Shown here: one piece after another, positions 16,361 to 25,008 of the stretch
Numbering within the stretch: the first letter of the stretch is position 1
Layout of the letters: the number at the start of each line of letters is the position of its first letter
Assembly (NCBI RefSeq): GCF_902499115.1
Contig: NZ_CABVPN010000001.1
Coordinates: 310,001-374,000, forward strand
Direction of reading: 5' to 3'
DNA: 64,000 bases
Source: Burkholderia diffusa
Lineage (GTDB): Bacteria; Pseudomonadota; Gammaproteobacteria; Burkholderiales; Burkholderiaceae
Position numbers and translations under genes: made by a program
The notes under the pieces: generated by a model
The model's input: only the letters and a program-made list of their open reading frames with translations
Databases searched by the model: none
What the model was told of the DNA's origin: nothing

Positions 16361-17920
16361 TCAAGCCGCCGGCCCGATCTCGACACGCCGGGCTTCCTTG
16401 GCGTCAGCCCCGCCCGTGATCGTTTCCGGCTTTTTGAGAATAATGTGGTCTTCCGCCACGCCTGCTGCCTTCAGCGCGTCGCGCACGGCCTGTGCACGAT
16501 GCTTGGCGAGTTCGGCATTCGCGTCGGCCGAGCCCGTCTTGTCGGTGAAACCCGACAGCGCGAGCTTCGCGTCCGGATGTGCCTTCGCATAGTCGGCCGC
16601 TGCAGCGATCGCCGCTTTCGCGTCGGCCGGCAGCACGCTCTTGCCCGTCTCGAAGTAGATCGTCGACAGCGCAGCCGATGCCGACGCTGCCTCCGCGCCC
16701 GACGCGGCTTGCGCCGGTGCCGAGGCCGCTTCGGCCGGGGCCGCCGCACCTGCCGCGTCTTCCGGCATCTTGCCGTTGCGCGCGTCAGCCACTTGCTTCG
16801 GCTGCAGCAGGTCGTTCTTGTGGTTGCCCCACGAATTGCGCTCGTACGTGATGACCGATGCGATGTCGAGGTCCGACAGCGATGCCCACGACGGCATCGC
16901 ACCCTTGCCGTGCAGCACGCGCTCGACGTGACCTGCGATCGGGCCGTTCACGATCTGGCTGCCGTCCATCGCCGGGAAGGCGCCGAGGCCCTTGCCGTTC
17001 ACCTGGTGGCAGGCCGCGCAGTTCGCCTTGTAGACTTCCTCGCCGTGCGCGACGAGTTCGGCCATCGTGTAGACCTTGTTCGGATCGACCGAAGCGCTGG
17101 CCAGCTTGGCCTTCTGCGCGGTCACCCACTTCGCGTAGTCGTCGTCCGACAGCACCACGACCACGACCGGCATGAACGCGTGTTCCTTGCCGCACAGTTC
17201 GGTACAGAAGCCGCGGAACGTGCCGACCTTGTCGGCCTTGAACCACGTGTCGCGCACGAAGCCGGGGATCGCATCCTGCTTCACGCCGAACGCGGGCACG
17301 TACCACGAGTGAACGACGTCGTTCGCGGTCGTGATGATGCGGATCTTCTTGTTGACCGGCACGACGAGCGGGTTGTCGACTTCCTGCAGGTACGTCTCGG
17401 TGATCGGCTTCTTGCCCATCACTTCGTCACGCGGGGTGCTGAGCGTCGACAGGAAGCTGATGCCCTCGCCCGGGCCCTTCACGTAGTCGTAGCCCCACTT
17501 CCACTGGTAGCCGGTGACCTTGATCGTGAGATCGGCGTTGGTCGTGTCCTTCATCGCGACGACGGCCTTCGTGGCCGGCAGCGCCATCAGCACGACGATG
17601 ATGAACGGCACGATCGTCCAGATGATTTCGACGGTCGTGCTTTCATGGAAATTGGCGGCCTTGTGGCCTTTGGATTTGCGATGCGCGAAGATCGAATAGA
17701 ACATCACGCCGAACACGCCGACGAAGATCACCGTACACAGGATCAGCATCATCGTGTGGAGATCGTAGAGCTCCTCGGCGATCTTCGTGACAGGCGGCTG
17801 AAAATTGATTTCGTTGACGCGGGGGCCGCCCGGGCTATCACCGACCGCCAGAGCAGCGCCGGCAAAGAGCAATCCGCTGCATGCCAGCACGCCCGTGAGG
17901 GCTCGCTTGATTGTTTTCAT
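16361..17920 (-). CDS. coxB: Cytochrome c oxidase subunit II with cytochrome c and OmpA-like domains
   Basis: 519 residues. In order: signal peptide (to about 25), two helices, the CuA cupredoxin domain (CTELCGKEHAFMPVVVVV, with the GYQWKWGYDY aromatic patch), then a class I cytochrome c domain with CAACHQ (about 300-390). An Ala/Glu-rich linker follows, then a C-terminal OmpA-like domain (TIYFETGKSVLPADAK, LSGFTDKTGSADANAELAKHRAQAV). The extra C-terminal domain makes it far longer than the usual 250-390 residues and could contact peptidoglycan. ATG at 17920 is chosen because the signal peptide begins there. Confidence 0.96.
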   Translation of the reverse strand: MKTIKRALTGVLACSGLLFAGAALAVGDSPGGPRVNEINFQPPVTKIAEELYDLHTMMLILCTVIFVGVFGVMFYSIFAHRKSKGHKAANFHESTTVEIIWTIVPFIIVVLMALPATKAVVAMKDTTNADLTIKVTGYQWKWGYDYVKGPGEGISFLSTLSTPRDEVMGKKPITETYLQEVDNPLVVPVNKKIRIITTANDVVHSWYVPAFGVKQDAIPGFVRDTWFKADKVGTFRGFCTELCGKEHAFMPVVVVVLSDDDYAKWVTAQKAKLASASVDPNKVYTMAELVAHGEEVYKANCAACHQVNGKGLGAFPAMDGSQIVNGPIAGHVERVLHGKGAMPSWASLSDLDIASVITYERNSWGNHKNDLLQPKQVADARNGKMPEDAAGAAAPAEAASAPAQAASGAEAASASAALSTIYFETGKSVLPADAKAAIAAAADYAKAHPDAKLALSGFTDKTGSADANAELAKHRAQAVRDALKAAGVAEDHIILKKPETITGGADAKEARRVEIGPAA

Positions 17921-18001
17921 AGCATCCTTACCCAAAATTTCCATTCAAACCCCTCCCCCGTCGCAAGCCGCCGGCCCGTTCCGGCCGATGCCCGCGCCTC
18001 G

Positions 18002-18487
18002 TCAGCCGCAGCGCCTGAGCGACACGCGCAGTTCGTCGGCGAACTGCGCACGCTTGTGCTGCGCGAGATGCTGCCCAATTACGACGGTCTGCCCGCGCGA
18101 TACGAGTCGAATCGGATCGCGTGGCGTCGCCCCCGGCTCGACCCGCACCCAGCGCGGGTTGAATTCGATCTGCGTGAACCGCTCCGCATCCATCCGCTCG
18201 ATCACGAGCCGGTGCGGAAACAGCCTGATGCGCTCGTAATCGACCGCATGACGGGCGTAGACCGCAAACGCGACGCCTACCGCCAGCAATTCGATTCCGG
18301 TGAAGGGCATGACGAGCCAGGCCCCCCGCCACATCAGCAATGCCGCGATCACCAGCGAGAAGCCCGCGAGCGACGCGTAAAACAGCACGAACTGGCGCGG
18401 CGACACCGAACAGTTACGTTTCATGAGCCAGTCTTCGAGGACCGGCTCACCGTTCGTCGTCTCCGCCAAAACCCTCGCTGCTTCCAT
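18002..18487 (-). CDS. DUF2244 domain membrane protein
   Basis: 161 residues. After MKRNCSVSPRQFVLFYASLAG come two helices (to about residue 90), then a soluble part with IRLFPHRLVIERMDAERFTQIEFNPRWVRVE and a C-terminal GQHLAQHKRAQFADELR. This is the DUF2244 pattern, often next to cytochrome oxidase genes. Function unknown. The ATG at 18487 has a GAGG five bases upstream; ATG 18526 would add 13 residues with two cysteines. A consensus-like promoter lies upstream, so this gene may head the oxidase transcript that includes coxB 81 bases downstream. Confidence 0.8.
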   Translation of the reverse strand: MEAARVLAETTNGEPVLEDWLMKRNCSVSPRQFVLFYASLAGFSLVIAALLMWRGAWLVMPFTGIELLAVGVAFAVYARHAVDYERIRLFPHRLVIERMDAERFTQIEFNPRWVRVEPGATPRDPIRLVSRGQTVVIGQHLAQHKRAQFADELRVSLRRCG

Positions 18488-18575
18488 CGCCGCCTCACGC
18501 GAATGGCATGCGATGCATGCCTGCATCGGACTCGCCGGCCCGTATTGCGGGGACCCCGGGACGACAAGCTGACGC

Positions 18576-18604
18576 ATTATAGGCGGGTTCAATGGCATCC
18601 ACAA
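18576..18604 (-). promoter_or_regulatory. Sigma-70-type promoter of the DUF2244-coxB run
   Basis: On the minus strand, TTGTGG (18599-18604), a 17-base spacer, then a perfect TATAAT (18576-18581). Transcription would begin near 18569. That excludes the most upstream ATG (18577) as the gene start and leaves a leader of 40-80 bases. Confidence 0.65.
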
Positions 18605-18721
18605 GCAAGCGGCTATCGGCCCGCGAGCCAAGCGCCACAAGCTTCCCGGCCGTTTTTCACGTCAATTCGACCCCGCTTTGCGCCGCTAATTTCGGGCATA
18701 ACAAAACCCCTCTTTACCGCT

Positions 18722-19687
18722 TTACCGATTCTTCGGACGCCCCTTTCCGATATCTTCGATGCGCACGATCCCGTGCCCCTCGGCGGTCGTGCGCGGCACG
18801 GCCTTCCACGCATGGCCGTAGATCACTTCGAACGTCAGGGCAATCGTGCCGTCCGCGCGCCGGCGCGCTTCCAGCGCATCGCCGAGCGCCGCGCGAAAGC
18901 GCCGCGCCGCGCGCTGCGGCACCGCGCGGTCGAACGGATAGGCGCCCCAGCGGCGCACGTCGGCCAGCAGGGAATCGGGCGTCTTGTACGTCACGGTCAG
19001 CACTTCCTGGTCCATCACCGGAATCTCGAAGCCGCTTTCGACGAGCATGTCGCCGAGGTCGTGCATGTCGACGAAATCGACGACGCGCGCGGCGGGCGGC
19101 GCGATGCCGAGCGCCGCTTCGGCGTCCGCGCAGGCCGCGCGCAGTTCGCGCAGCGTGTCGGGGCCGAGCGTGCTGAACATCAGCAGGCCGTTCACCCGCA
19201 GCACGCGCTGCCATTCAGGAAATACCGCATCGGGACGCGAATGCCAGTGCAGCGCGAGATTCGACCAGATCAGGTCGAACGCGCCGGCCGCGAACGGCAG
19301 CATCGAGAAGTCGGCCTGCGCGACGCGCGGGCCGCGCTGGCCCAGCGCCCGGCCGAGCGACGCGGGCAGCCAGCGGCGCCAGCTCGTCTGCTCGACCTCG
19401 CGGTGGCCCGCCCGCGCGAGCATCGCGCCGGACAGGTCGACACCGAACACCGGCGCTTCGGGAAAGCGCGCGCGCAGCGCCGGCAGGTCGTCGCCCGGAC
19501 CGCAGCCCGCGTCGAGCACGGCCGCGGGGCTCACCTTGATGTATTCGAGACGCTCGTTCATCCGCTGCGCGATCTCGCGCGGCAGGAACGCGACCGCGTC
19601 GAACGCGGCGGCGCGGCGATCGAAGATCCGCCGCAAACGCCGGGCGTCATTGGCCGGACGGCCGGTTGAAGTCGAAGCTGGGGACAT
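18722..19687 (-). CDS. SAM-dependent methyltransferase, BioC-like
   Basis: 321 residues. Class I methyltransferase motif I is LDAGCGPGDD (about residues 60-70), with the acidic residue in VFGVDLSGAML; a later motif is FDLIWSNLALHWHSRPD, strongly reminiscent of BioC (malonyl-ACP methyltransferase). The N-terminus RRIFDRRAAAFDAVAFLPREIAQRM also fits. I keep it generic because no other biotin genes are nearby. ATG 19687 is chosen over an in-frame GTG at 19696. It is divergent from comF. Confidence 0.86.
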   Translation of the reverse strand: MSPASTSTGRPANDARRLRRIFDRRAAAFDAVAFLPREIAQRMNERLEYIKVSPAAVLDAGCGPGDDLPALRARFPEAPVFGVDLSGAMLARAGHREVEQTSWRRWLPASLGRALGQRGPRVAQADFSMLPFAAGAFDLIWSNLALHWHSRPDAVFPEWQRVLRVNGLLMFSTLGPDTLRELRAACADAEAALGIAPPAARVVDFVDMHDLGDMLVESGFEIPVMDQEVLTVTYKTPDSLLADVRRWGAYPFDRAVPQRAARRFRAALGDALEARRRADGTIALTFEVIYGHAWKAVPRTTAEGHGIVRIEDIGKGRPKNR

Positions 19688-19771
19688 GTCAGGCACACTG
19701 GCGAAGAGCCCGAAGTATACTCGCTCGCCTCGCGGCCTTCAGCGAGACGGGGGCCGCCAGGAGTGTTCGCA

Positions 19772-20584
19772 ATGGATCGCCGTTTCGCCCCGCGCCCGAT
19801 GCGCGTCGTTTTGTCGCAGGTTCGTGCGCTAGCCGTGCGCGTCGTCGCGCTCGCGTTGCCGAATCGGTGCGCACTGTGCGGCAATTTGTCACATACGGTG
19901 ATTTGCGGCGCCTGCGACGCAGCGTACTGGAACGAAGCGCGGCTGCGCTGCGACGTCTGCGCGGTGCCGCTGGGCGTCGGGCAGCCGCGGCTGCGCGAAG
20001 CGCGCGGCCGGCACTGTGGTGCCGCTTCCGCATCCGCGTACCGGTGCGACGCATGCTGCGCGACGCCGCCGCCGTTCGATGCAACGCTCGCGCTCGCCGA
20101 TTACCGCGCGCCACTCAACGGGCTCGCGCGCGGCCTGAAGTTTCATGCGCGGCTCGCGCTGGGTGCGGAATTCGCGGCCCGGCTCGCGGAGCGGATCGAA
20201 GACACGGACGCGATGCGCGCCGCCGGCGGCTTCGACGTGATCGCACCGGTGCCCCTGTCGCGCGGACGGCTCGTCGCGCGCGGCTACAACCAGGCGTGGG
20301 CGATCGCGCGGCCGCTCGCGCGCCGGCTCGGCGTGCGCGCCGACACGGCGCTGCTTGCACGCGTGACCGAAACCGCGCCGCAGTCGCGGCTCGACCGGCG
20401 TGCGCGGCGCGACAACGTGCAGGCAGCGTTCGCAGCGTCGGGCGACCTCACCGGCCGCCACGTGGCGCTCGTTGACGACGTGATGACGTCCGGTGCGACG
20501 CTCGCGGCAGCCGCGCGTGCATTGAAGGCGGCGGGTGCCGCGCGCGTGACGAATCTGGTTGCGCTGCGCACCGCCAGGGATTAA
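19772..20584 (+). CDS. ComF family phosphoribosyltransferase-like protein
   Basis: 270 residues. An N-terminal cysteine-rich zinc-binding region (LPNRCALCGN, VICGAC, RCDVC, YRCDACC) is followed by a phosphoribosyltransferase domain with PRPP loop VALVDDVMTSGATL near the end. ComF/GntX proteins take part in DNA uptake in competent bacteria, but the family is broadly conserved and the biochemical role is unsettled. ATG at 19772 is used; a GTG at 19763 is also in frame. Confidence 0.9.
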   Translation: MDRRFAPRPMRVVLSQVRALAVRVVALALPNRCALCGNLSHTVICGACDAAYWNEARLRCDVCAVPLGVGQPRLREARGRHCGAASASAYRCDACCATPPPFDATLALADYRAPLNGLARGLKFHARLALGAEFAARLAERIEDTDAMRAAGGFDVIAPVPLSRGRLVARGYNQAWAIARPLARRLGVRADTALLARVTETAPQSRLDRRARRDNVQAAFAASGDLTGRHVALVDDVMTSGATLAAAARALKAAGAARVTNLVALRTARD

Positions 20585-20691
20585 TTAGTTAGAGAGGCCG
20601 GCCGCCCGCATGCGGCGACGGTCGTCACGAACCGGCCGGCCGGGACGGAATGCACGCTGCTCCGCCCCGGCCAGCCCAGCCAGACCCAACC

Positions 20692-21162
20692 ATGTTCAAC
20701 GTCGTCCTCGTCGCCCCCGAAATTCCGCCGAACACCGGCAACGTGATCCGCCTGTGCGCCAATACCGGCGCGCGTCTGCATCTGATCGAGCCGCTCGGCT
20801 TTCCGCTCGACGACGCGAAGATGCGTCGCGCGGGCCTCGACTATCACGAGTACGCGGAAATGCGCGTGCACCGCGACTGGGACGCGTTCGTCGCCACCGA
20901 AGCGCCCGATACCGCGCGAATGTTCGCGTTCACGACCCGCGGCTCGGGCCGCTTCCACGACCATGCGTTCGTGCCCGGCGACTGGTTCGTGTTCGGCTCC
21001 GAGACGCGCGGCCTGCCGGCCGAATTGCTGGAACGCTTCCCGAACGAACAGCGCGTACGCCTGCCAATGCGGCCGGGCAACCGCAGCCTGAACCTGTCGA
21101 ACACGGTGGCCGTGGTCGTGTTCGAGGCGTGGCGTCAGGCCGGTTTCGAAGGCGGCGCCTGA
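20692..21162 (+). CDS. trmL: tRNA (cytidine(34)-2'-O)-methyltransferase TrmL
   Basis: 156 residues, SPOUT-class methyltransferase. It starts MFNVVLVAPEIPPNTGNVIRLCANTGARLHLI and carries FGSETRGLP and RSLNLSNTVAVVVFEAWRQ, the knotted SAM-binding motifs of TrmL (formerly YibK). It methylates the wobble ribose of tRNA-Leu isoacceptors. The ATG at 20692 gives the canonical N-terminus. It is downstream of comF with a 107-base gap. Confidence 0.94.
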   Translation: MFNVVLVAPEIPPNTGNVIRLCANTGARLHLIEPLGFPLDDAKMRRAGLDYHEYAEMRVHRDWDAFVATEAPDTARMFAFTTRGSGRFHDHAFVPGDWFVFGSETRGLPAELLERFPNEQRVRLPMRPGNRSLNLSNTVAVVVFEAWRQAGFEGGA

Positions 21163-21202
21163 CGCGCGCCCGGCCCGAACCGCACCGCGCGGCCGGGCAG
21201 CG

Positions 21203-21727
21203 CTAGCTGCGCGCGAGCCGCGCGCGATACAGGTCGTAGATATCGGATGAAAAACACGCGAATATCACGCGTGCAAGGTTCGGCGCCTGCGGCAGCATTT
21301 CGGCGACCGTGCCGACGGCGATCTCGACGGCCTCCTCGGCTGGATAGCGGTACACGCCGCAGCTGATCGCCGGGAAGGCGATCGAGGTCGCCGCCACCTC
21401 CTCGGCCAGCTCTATCACGCGCCGGTAGCATGCCGCGAGCAGCTCGGGCTCGCCGCGCCCGCCGCCGTGCCACACCGGGCCGACTGCATGAATCACATAT
21501 TTCGCCGGCAACCCGTGGCCACGCGTGAGCTTCGCGTCGCCGGTGTCACAGCCGCCGAGCGTGCGGCACTCGGCCAGGAGGCCCGGGCCGGCCGCGCGAT
21601 GGATCGCGCCGTCGACCCCGCCACCGCCGAGCAGCGAACCGTTCGCGGCGTTGACGATCGCGTCGACGTCGAGCGTCGTGATGTCGACGAGTTGCGCGTC
21701 GAACGTGGTGGAACCGATCTGCAGCAT
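21203..21727 (-). CDS. Macrodomain protein, O-acetyl-ADP-ribose deacetylase-like
   Basis: 174 residues, macrodomain of the YmdB/MacroD type: DAIVNAANGSLLGGGGVDGAIHRAAG binds ADP-ribose, followed by GDAKLTRGHGLPAKYVIHAVGPVW and SIAFPAISCGVYRYP. Members hydrolyse O-acetyl-ADP-ribose or remove mono-ADP-ribose from targets. It is a lone gene, convergent with trmL (40-base gap). There is no adjacent ADP-ribosyltransferase or toxin gene, so a housekeeping role is more likely than toxin reversal. Confidence 0.92.
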   Translation of the reverse strand: MLQIGSTTFDAQLVDITTLDVDAIVNAANGSLLGGGGVDGAIHRAAGPGLLAECRTLGGCDTGDAKLTRGHGLPAKYVIHAVGPVWHGGGRGEPELLAACYRRVIELAEEVAATSIAFPAISCGVYRYPAEEAVEIAVGTVAEMLPQAPNLARVIFACFSSDIYDLYRARLARS

Positions 21728-21832
21728 GACACCCTCCCGAAACGCCGGAGACAGTTCAAGCGTAGTGCGCTTTGGCGCGGCCCGCTTTGCGCGAGCGCGC
21801 CCGGCCGCAATAATCGGTGCGATTCGTCCGTG

Positions 21833-22831
21833 CTATTCGGCGCGCGCGTCGCGCCGCAGCAGGCCGCTGACCGCATCGCGCGGTGCGCCGCCGTCGAACA
21901 GCACGCCGCACACGGCTTCGGTAATCGGCATTTCGATCGCTTGCGCGCGCGCGAGCGCGAGCACGGCCTGCGCGCAGCGCACGCCTTCGGCCACATGGCC
22001 GAGCGCGCCGAGGATGTCGTTCAGCGAGCGGCCAGCCGCCAGTTGCAGGCCGACCGTGCGATTGCGCGACAGGTCGCCCGTCGCGGTGAGGATCAGGTCG
22101 CCGAGGCCCGTGAGGCCCGTGAAGGTTTCAGCACGGCCGCCGAGCGCGACGCCGAGCCGCGACATTTCGGCGAGGCCGCGCGTGATCAGCGCGGCGCGCG
22201 CGTTCAGCCCGAGCCCGAGGCCGTCGGAGATGCCGGTCGCGATCGCCAGCACGTTCTTCACCGCGCCGCCGACCTCGACGCCGACCACGTCGTCACCCGT
22301 GTAGATCCGCATCGCGCCGTGATGGAACGCGGCGAGCGTGCGCTCGCGGCATTCGGCGGAGGTGCTTGCGACCGTCAGCGCGACGGGCAGCGCGAGCCCG
22401 ACCTCGCGTGCGAAGCTCGGCCCCGACAGCACGCCGTTGCTGTGCTGCTCCGGCAGCTCGGCCGCGATCACCTGATGCGGCAGCAGGTGCGTGTCGGCCT
22501 CGAAGCCCTTGCAGACCCACACGATGTGCGCAGGCACGCAGCCTGCGTCGCGCATCGCGCCGAACAGCGTGCGCAGCCCGGCCACGGGCGCGGCGATCAC
22601 GCACAGCGCGTCGTCCGCGGCGCCGTGCGCGAGCGCGGCGCCGAGATCGGCGTCGTAGCGCAGCGCATCGGGCAGCGCGATGCCGTCCAGATAGCGGGAA
22701 TTTTCGTGCCGGGCCTGCAGCCCGGCGATCAGCGCAGCGTCGCGCGCCCAGAGAAGCGTATCGTGCCGCGCGGCCAGATGGCCCGCGAGCGCGGTGCCCC
22801 AGGCACCGGCGCCGAGAACGGCTACTTTCAT
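21833..22831 (-). CDS. gpsA: NAD(P)+-dependent glycerol-3-phosphate dehydrogenase
   Basis: 332 residues. N-terminal Rossmann motif VAVLGAGAWGTALAGHL, then WVCKGFEADT, LSGPSFAREV and the catalytic lysine in GGAVKNVLAIATGISDGLGLG. It reduces dihydroxyacetone phosphate to sn-glycerol 3-phosphate for phospholipid synthesis. The ATG at 22831 fits the family N-terminus exactly. It follows secB by 26 bases in the order rhodanese, grxC, secB, gpsA, the same cluster seen in many proteobacteria. Confidence 0.96.
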   Translation of the reverse strand: MKVAVLGAGAWGTALAGHLAARHDTLLWARDAALIAGLQARHENSRYLDGIALPDALRYDADLGAALAHGAADDALCVIAAPVAGLRTLFGAMRDAGCVPAHIVWVCKGFEADTHLLPHQVIAAELPEQHSNGVLSGPSFAREVGLALPVALTVASTSAECRERTLAAFHHGAMRIYTGDDVVGVEVGGAVKNVLAIATGISDGLGLGLNARAALITRGLAEMSRLGVALGGRAETFTGLTGLGDLILTATGDLSRNRTVGLQLAAGRSLNDILGALGHVAEGVRCAQAVLALARAQAIEMPITEAVCGVLFDGGAPRDAVSGLLRRDARAE

Positions 22832-22857
22832 ACCCAGCACCGGTCCGGAGTGAAACG

Positions 22858-23340
22858 TCAGTTCAGCGTCGTGCCGTTCGGCGCGCCTGCCGCACCGGCC
22901 TGCTGCTGCTGAAGCTGCGCGAGACGCTGCTCGTACAGCGCCTGGAAGTTGATTTCCGCCAGGTGGATCGGCGGGAAGCCCGCACGCGTGATCGCGTCGG
23001 CGATGTTCGAGCGCAGGTACGGGAACAGGATCGTCGGGCACGCGATGCCGACGAGCGGGTCGAGCTGTTCGTCCGGAATGTTGCGAATGTCGAAAATGCC
23101 GGCCTGCTTCGCTTCGATCAGGAACGCGACCTTGTCCTTCACCTTCGCGGTGACGGTACCCGACACGACGACCTCGAACACGCTTTCCGCGAGGCGTTCG
23201 GCCTTGACGTCGACTTCGACTTCAACCGACGGCATGTCCTGCTCGAGGAAGATCGCCGGCGAATTCGGCTGCTCGAGCGACATATCCTTCAGGTAGACGC
23301 GCTGGATGTTGAAGAACGGTTGGTTTTCGACGTCGGACAT
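22858..23340 (-). CDS. secB: Protein-export chaperone SecB
   Basis: 160 residues with SecB motifs: FNIQRVYLKDMSLEQPNSPAIFLEQ at the N-terminus, VSGTVTAKVKDKVAFLIEAKQAGIF, and CPTILFPYLRSNIADAITRAGFPPIHLAEINF. SecB tetramers hold preproteins unfolded and pass them to SecA. A Gln/Ala tail (QQQQAGAAGAPNG) ends the protein. Third gene of the rhodanese-grxC-secB-gpsA cluster. Confidence 0.97.
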   Translation of the reverse strand: MSDVENQPFFNIQRVYLKDMSLEQPNSPAIFLEQDMPSVEVEVDVKAERLAESVFEVVVSGTVTAKVKDKVAFLIEAKQAGIFDIRNIPDEQLDPLVGIACPTILFPYLRSNIADAITRAGFPPIHLAEINFQALYEQRLAQLQQQQAGAAGAPNGTTLN

Positions 23341-23447
23341 GGTGTTTCCCTAAAAGTGGTGACGGGGCGGCCCGGCTTCACGCCGGCCGCCTCGGTTGAA
23401 TCCTGCGCGCTCGAGCCGCGGCGCGACCGGCGGCCATTCTGCCCTAA

Positions 23448-23708
23448 TCAGGCCGCTTGCAGAAGCGGCAAGAGCCCGCCTTCGCGGTCGAGCTTCGACA
23501 GATCGTCGTAACCGCCGACATGCGTGTCGCCGATGTAGATCTGCGGCACCGTGCGACGGCCCGTGCGCGTCATCATTTCCTCACGGCGGGCCGGGTCACG
23601 GTCGATCAGCACCTTCTCGATCTGCTCGACGCCGCGCAGCTTCAGCAGGCGCTCGGCCTGAATGCAATACGGACACACCTGCGTGCTGTACATCAAAACC
23701 TTGCTCAC
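23448..23708 (-). CDS. grxC: Glutaredoxin 3
   Basis: 86 residues: VLMYSTQVCPYCIQAERLL contains the CPYC dithiol active site, then RTVPQIYIGDTHVGGYDDL with the cis-proline and GGYDD glutathione-binding motifs. It is the small class I glutaredoxin that reduces glutathione-mixed disulfides. It starts at GTG 23708, and that codon overlaps the upstream rhodanese stop as GTGA (four bases shared), so translation is coupled. Confidence 0.95.
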   Translation of the reverse strand: MSKVLMYSTQVCPYCIQAERLLKLRGVEQIEKVLIDRDPARREEMMTRTGRRTVPQIYIGDTHVGGYDDLSKLDREGGLLPLLQAA

Positions 23709-24127
23709 TTCGCCACTCCTTGTTTGACGACCGGCATCCCGGCCTGCTGCCAGGCGGCGACACCGCCCTCGAGCACGTGCACCTCGGCATAGCCCGCCGC
23801 CTCGACCTCGCGCGCCGCCTTCTGCGACTGCTGGCCGTTCTGGCAGACGAGCAGCACGGGGGTGCTCTTGTTTTTCGCGACCTGCGCGATCTTCGCGCCG
23901 ATCTCGCCGGCGGCGACCTGGCGCGCCGACGGCAGATGGCCGGCGGCGAAGTCGGACGCGGTACGCAGGTCGATCACGACCGCGTTGCGGCGATTGATGA
24001 GCTGCGTCGCCTCCGCGGCCGACAGGCCGCCGCGGCCGCGGCGCAGGGCCGGCCATGCGAGCAGGCCGCCGGAAACCACCAGGATCGCGATAAGGGCCAG
24101 GTTCGTGTAATTGGTAAAGAACGTCAC
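23705..24127 (-). CDS. Membrane-anchored rhodanese-like protein
   Basis: 140 residues starting at GTG: one N-terminal helix (NLALIAILVVSGGLLAWPAL), then a rhodanese domain (AVVIDLRTASDFAAGHLPSA) with the catalytic cysteine in PVLLVCQNGQQSQKAA. This is the YibN type found upstream of grxC and secB in many proteobacteria. It may carry persulfide sulfur at the cytoplasmic membrane face; the exact role is unsettled. It overlaps grxC by four bases. Confidence 0.9.
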   Translation of the reverse strand: MTFFTNYTNLALIAILVVSGGLLAWPALRRGRGGLSAAEATQLINRRNAVVIDLRTASDFAAGHLPSARQVAAGEIGAKIAQVAKNKSTPVLLVCQNGQQSQKAAREVEAAGYAEVHVLEGGVAAWQQAGMPVVKQGVAK

Positions 24128-24172
24128 GGAATGCCGCCGGAAAAAGAGAAATCGGAAAAGGACAATCCCGCC

Positions 24173-24178
24173 ATTATA
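24173..24178 (-). promoter_or_regulatory. TATAAT element upstream of the rhodanese-grxC-secB-gpsA cluster
   Basis: A perfect -10 hexamer on the minus strand, 46 bases before the GTG start. The -35 region is poor. The plus strand across the same AT patch reads TATAAAAT and could serve gpmA, which starts divergently at 24262. Confidence 0.45.
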
Positions 24179-24261
24179 AAATAACCGTCTTGCGCGATGG
24201 CGGACCCGGACCGGGTACCGCGCGACGCGCCCCGCTTCCTTCACTACCGACCGCAAGATCC

Positions 24262-25008
24262 ATGTACAAACTCGTTCTCATCCGCCACGGCGAATCGACG
24301 TGGAACAAGGAAAACCGCTTCACCGGCTGGGTCGACGTCGACCTGACCGAACAGGGTCGCAACGAGGCCTACCAGGCCGGCGAATTGCTCAAGGAAGCCG
24401 GCTACACGTTCGACATCGCGTACACGTCGGTGCTCAAGCGCGCGATCCGCACGCTGTGGCACGTGCAGGACAAGATGGACCTGATGTATCTGCCGGTCGT
24501 TCACTCGTGGCGCCTGAACGAGCGCCACTACGGCGCGCTGTCGGGCCTGAACAAGGCGGAAACGGCCGCCAAGTTCGGCGACGACCAGGTGCTCGTGTGG
24601 CGCCGCAGCTACGACACGCCGCCGCCGGCGCTCGAGCCGACCGACGAGCGCGCGCCGTTCGACGACCCGCGCTACGCGAAGGTGCCGCGCGAGCAACTGC
24701 CGCTCACCGAGTGCCTGAAGGACACGGTCGCGCGCGTGCTGCCGCTGTGGAACGAATCGATCGCGCCGGCCGTCCGTGCGGGCAAGCAGGTGCTGATCGC
24801 CGCACACGGCAACTCGCTGCGCGCGCTGATCAAGTACCTCGACGGCATCTCGGACAGCGATATCGTCGGCCTGAACATCCCGAACGGCGTGCCGCTCGTG
24901 TATGAACTCGACGAGAACCTGAAGCCGATCCAGCACTACTACCTGGGCGACCAGGACGCGATCGCGAAGGCTCAGGCCGCCGTCGCGAAGCAGGGCAAGG
25001 CGGGCTGA
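24262..25008 (+). CDS. gpmA: 2,3-bisphosphoglycerate-dependent phosphoglycerate mutase
   Basis: 248 residues, histidine phosphatase superfamily: LVLIRHGESTWNKENRFTGW holds the phosphorylated His, SVLKRAIRTLWHV and RLNERHYGALSGLNKAETA are dPGM-specific, and IAAHGNSLRALIKYLDG carries the second His. It interconverts 3- and 2-phosphoglycerate in glycolysis and gluconeogenesis. ATG at 24262 gives the canonical start. Confidence 0.97.
   Translation: MYKLVLIRHGESTWNKENRFTGWVDVDLTEQGRNEAYQAGELLKEAGYTFDIAYTSVLKRAIRTLWHVQDKMDLMYLPVVHSWRLNERHYGALSGLNKAETAAKFGDDQVLVWRRSYDTPPPALEPTDERAPFDDPRYAKVPREQLPLTECLKDTVARVLPLWNESIAPAVRAGKQVLIAAHGNSLRALIKYLDGISDSDIVGLNIPNGVPLVYELDENLKPIQHYYLGDQDAIAKAQAAVAKQGKAG

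Noticed and set aside
16445..19669. A plus-strand open frame of 1074 codons, opposite coxB, the DUF2244 gene and the methyltransferase.
   Set aside because: Composition is Arg/His/Ala-rich with no domain, and it lies antisense to three well-supported genes. It is an artefact of high GC, which removes stop codons in the complementary frame.
21203..21727. Macrodomain protein as part of an ADP-ribosylation toxin-antitoxin or phage-defence pair.
   Set aside because: No adjacent toxin (DarT-like) or ADP-ribosyltransferase gene; neighbours are trmL and gpsA.
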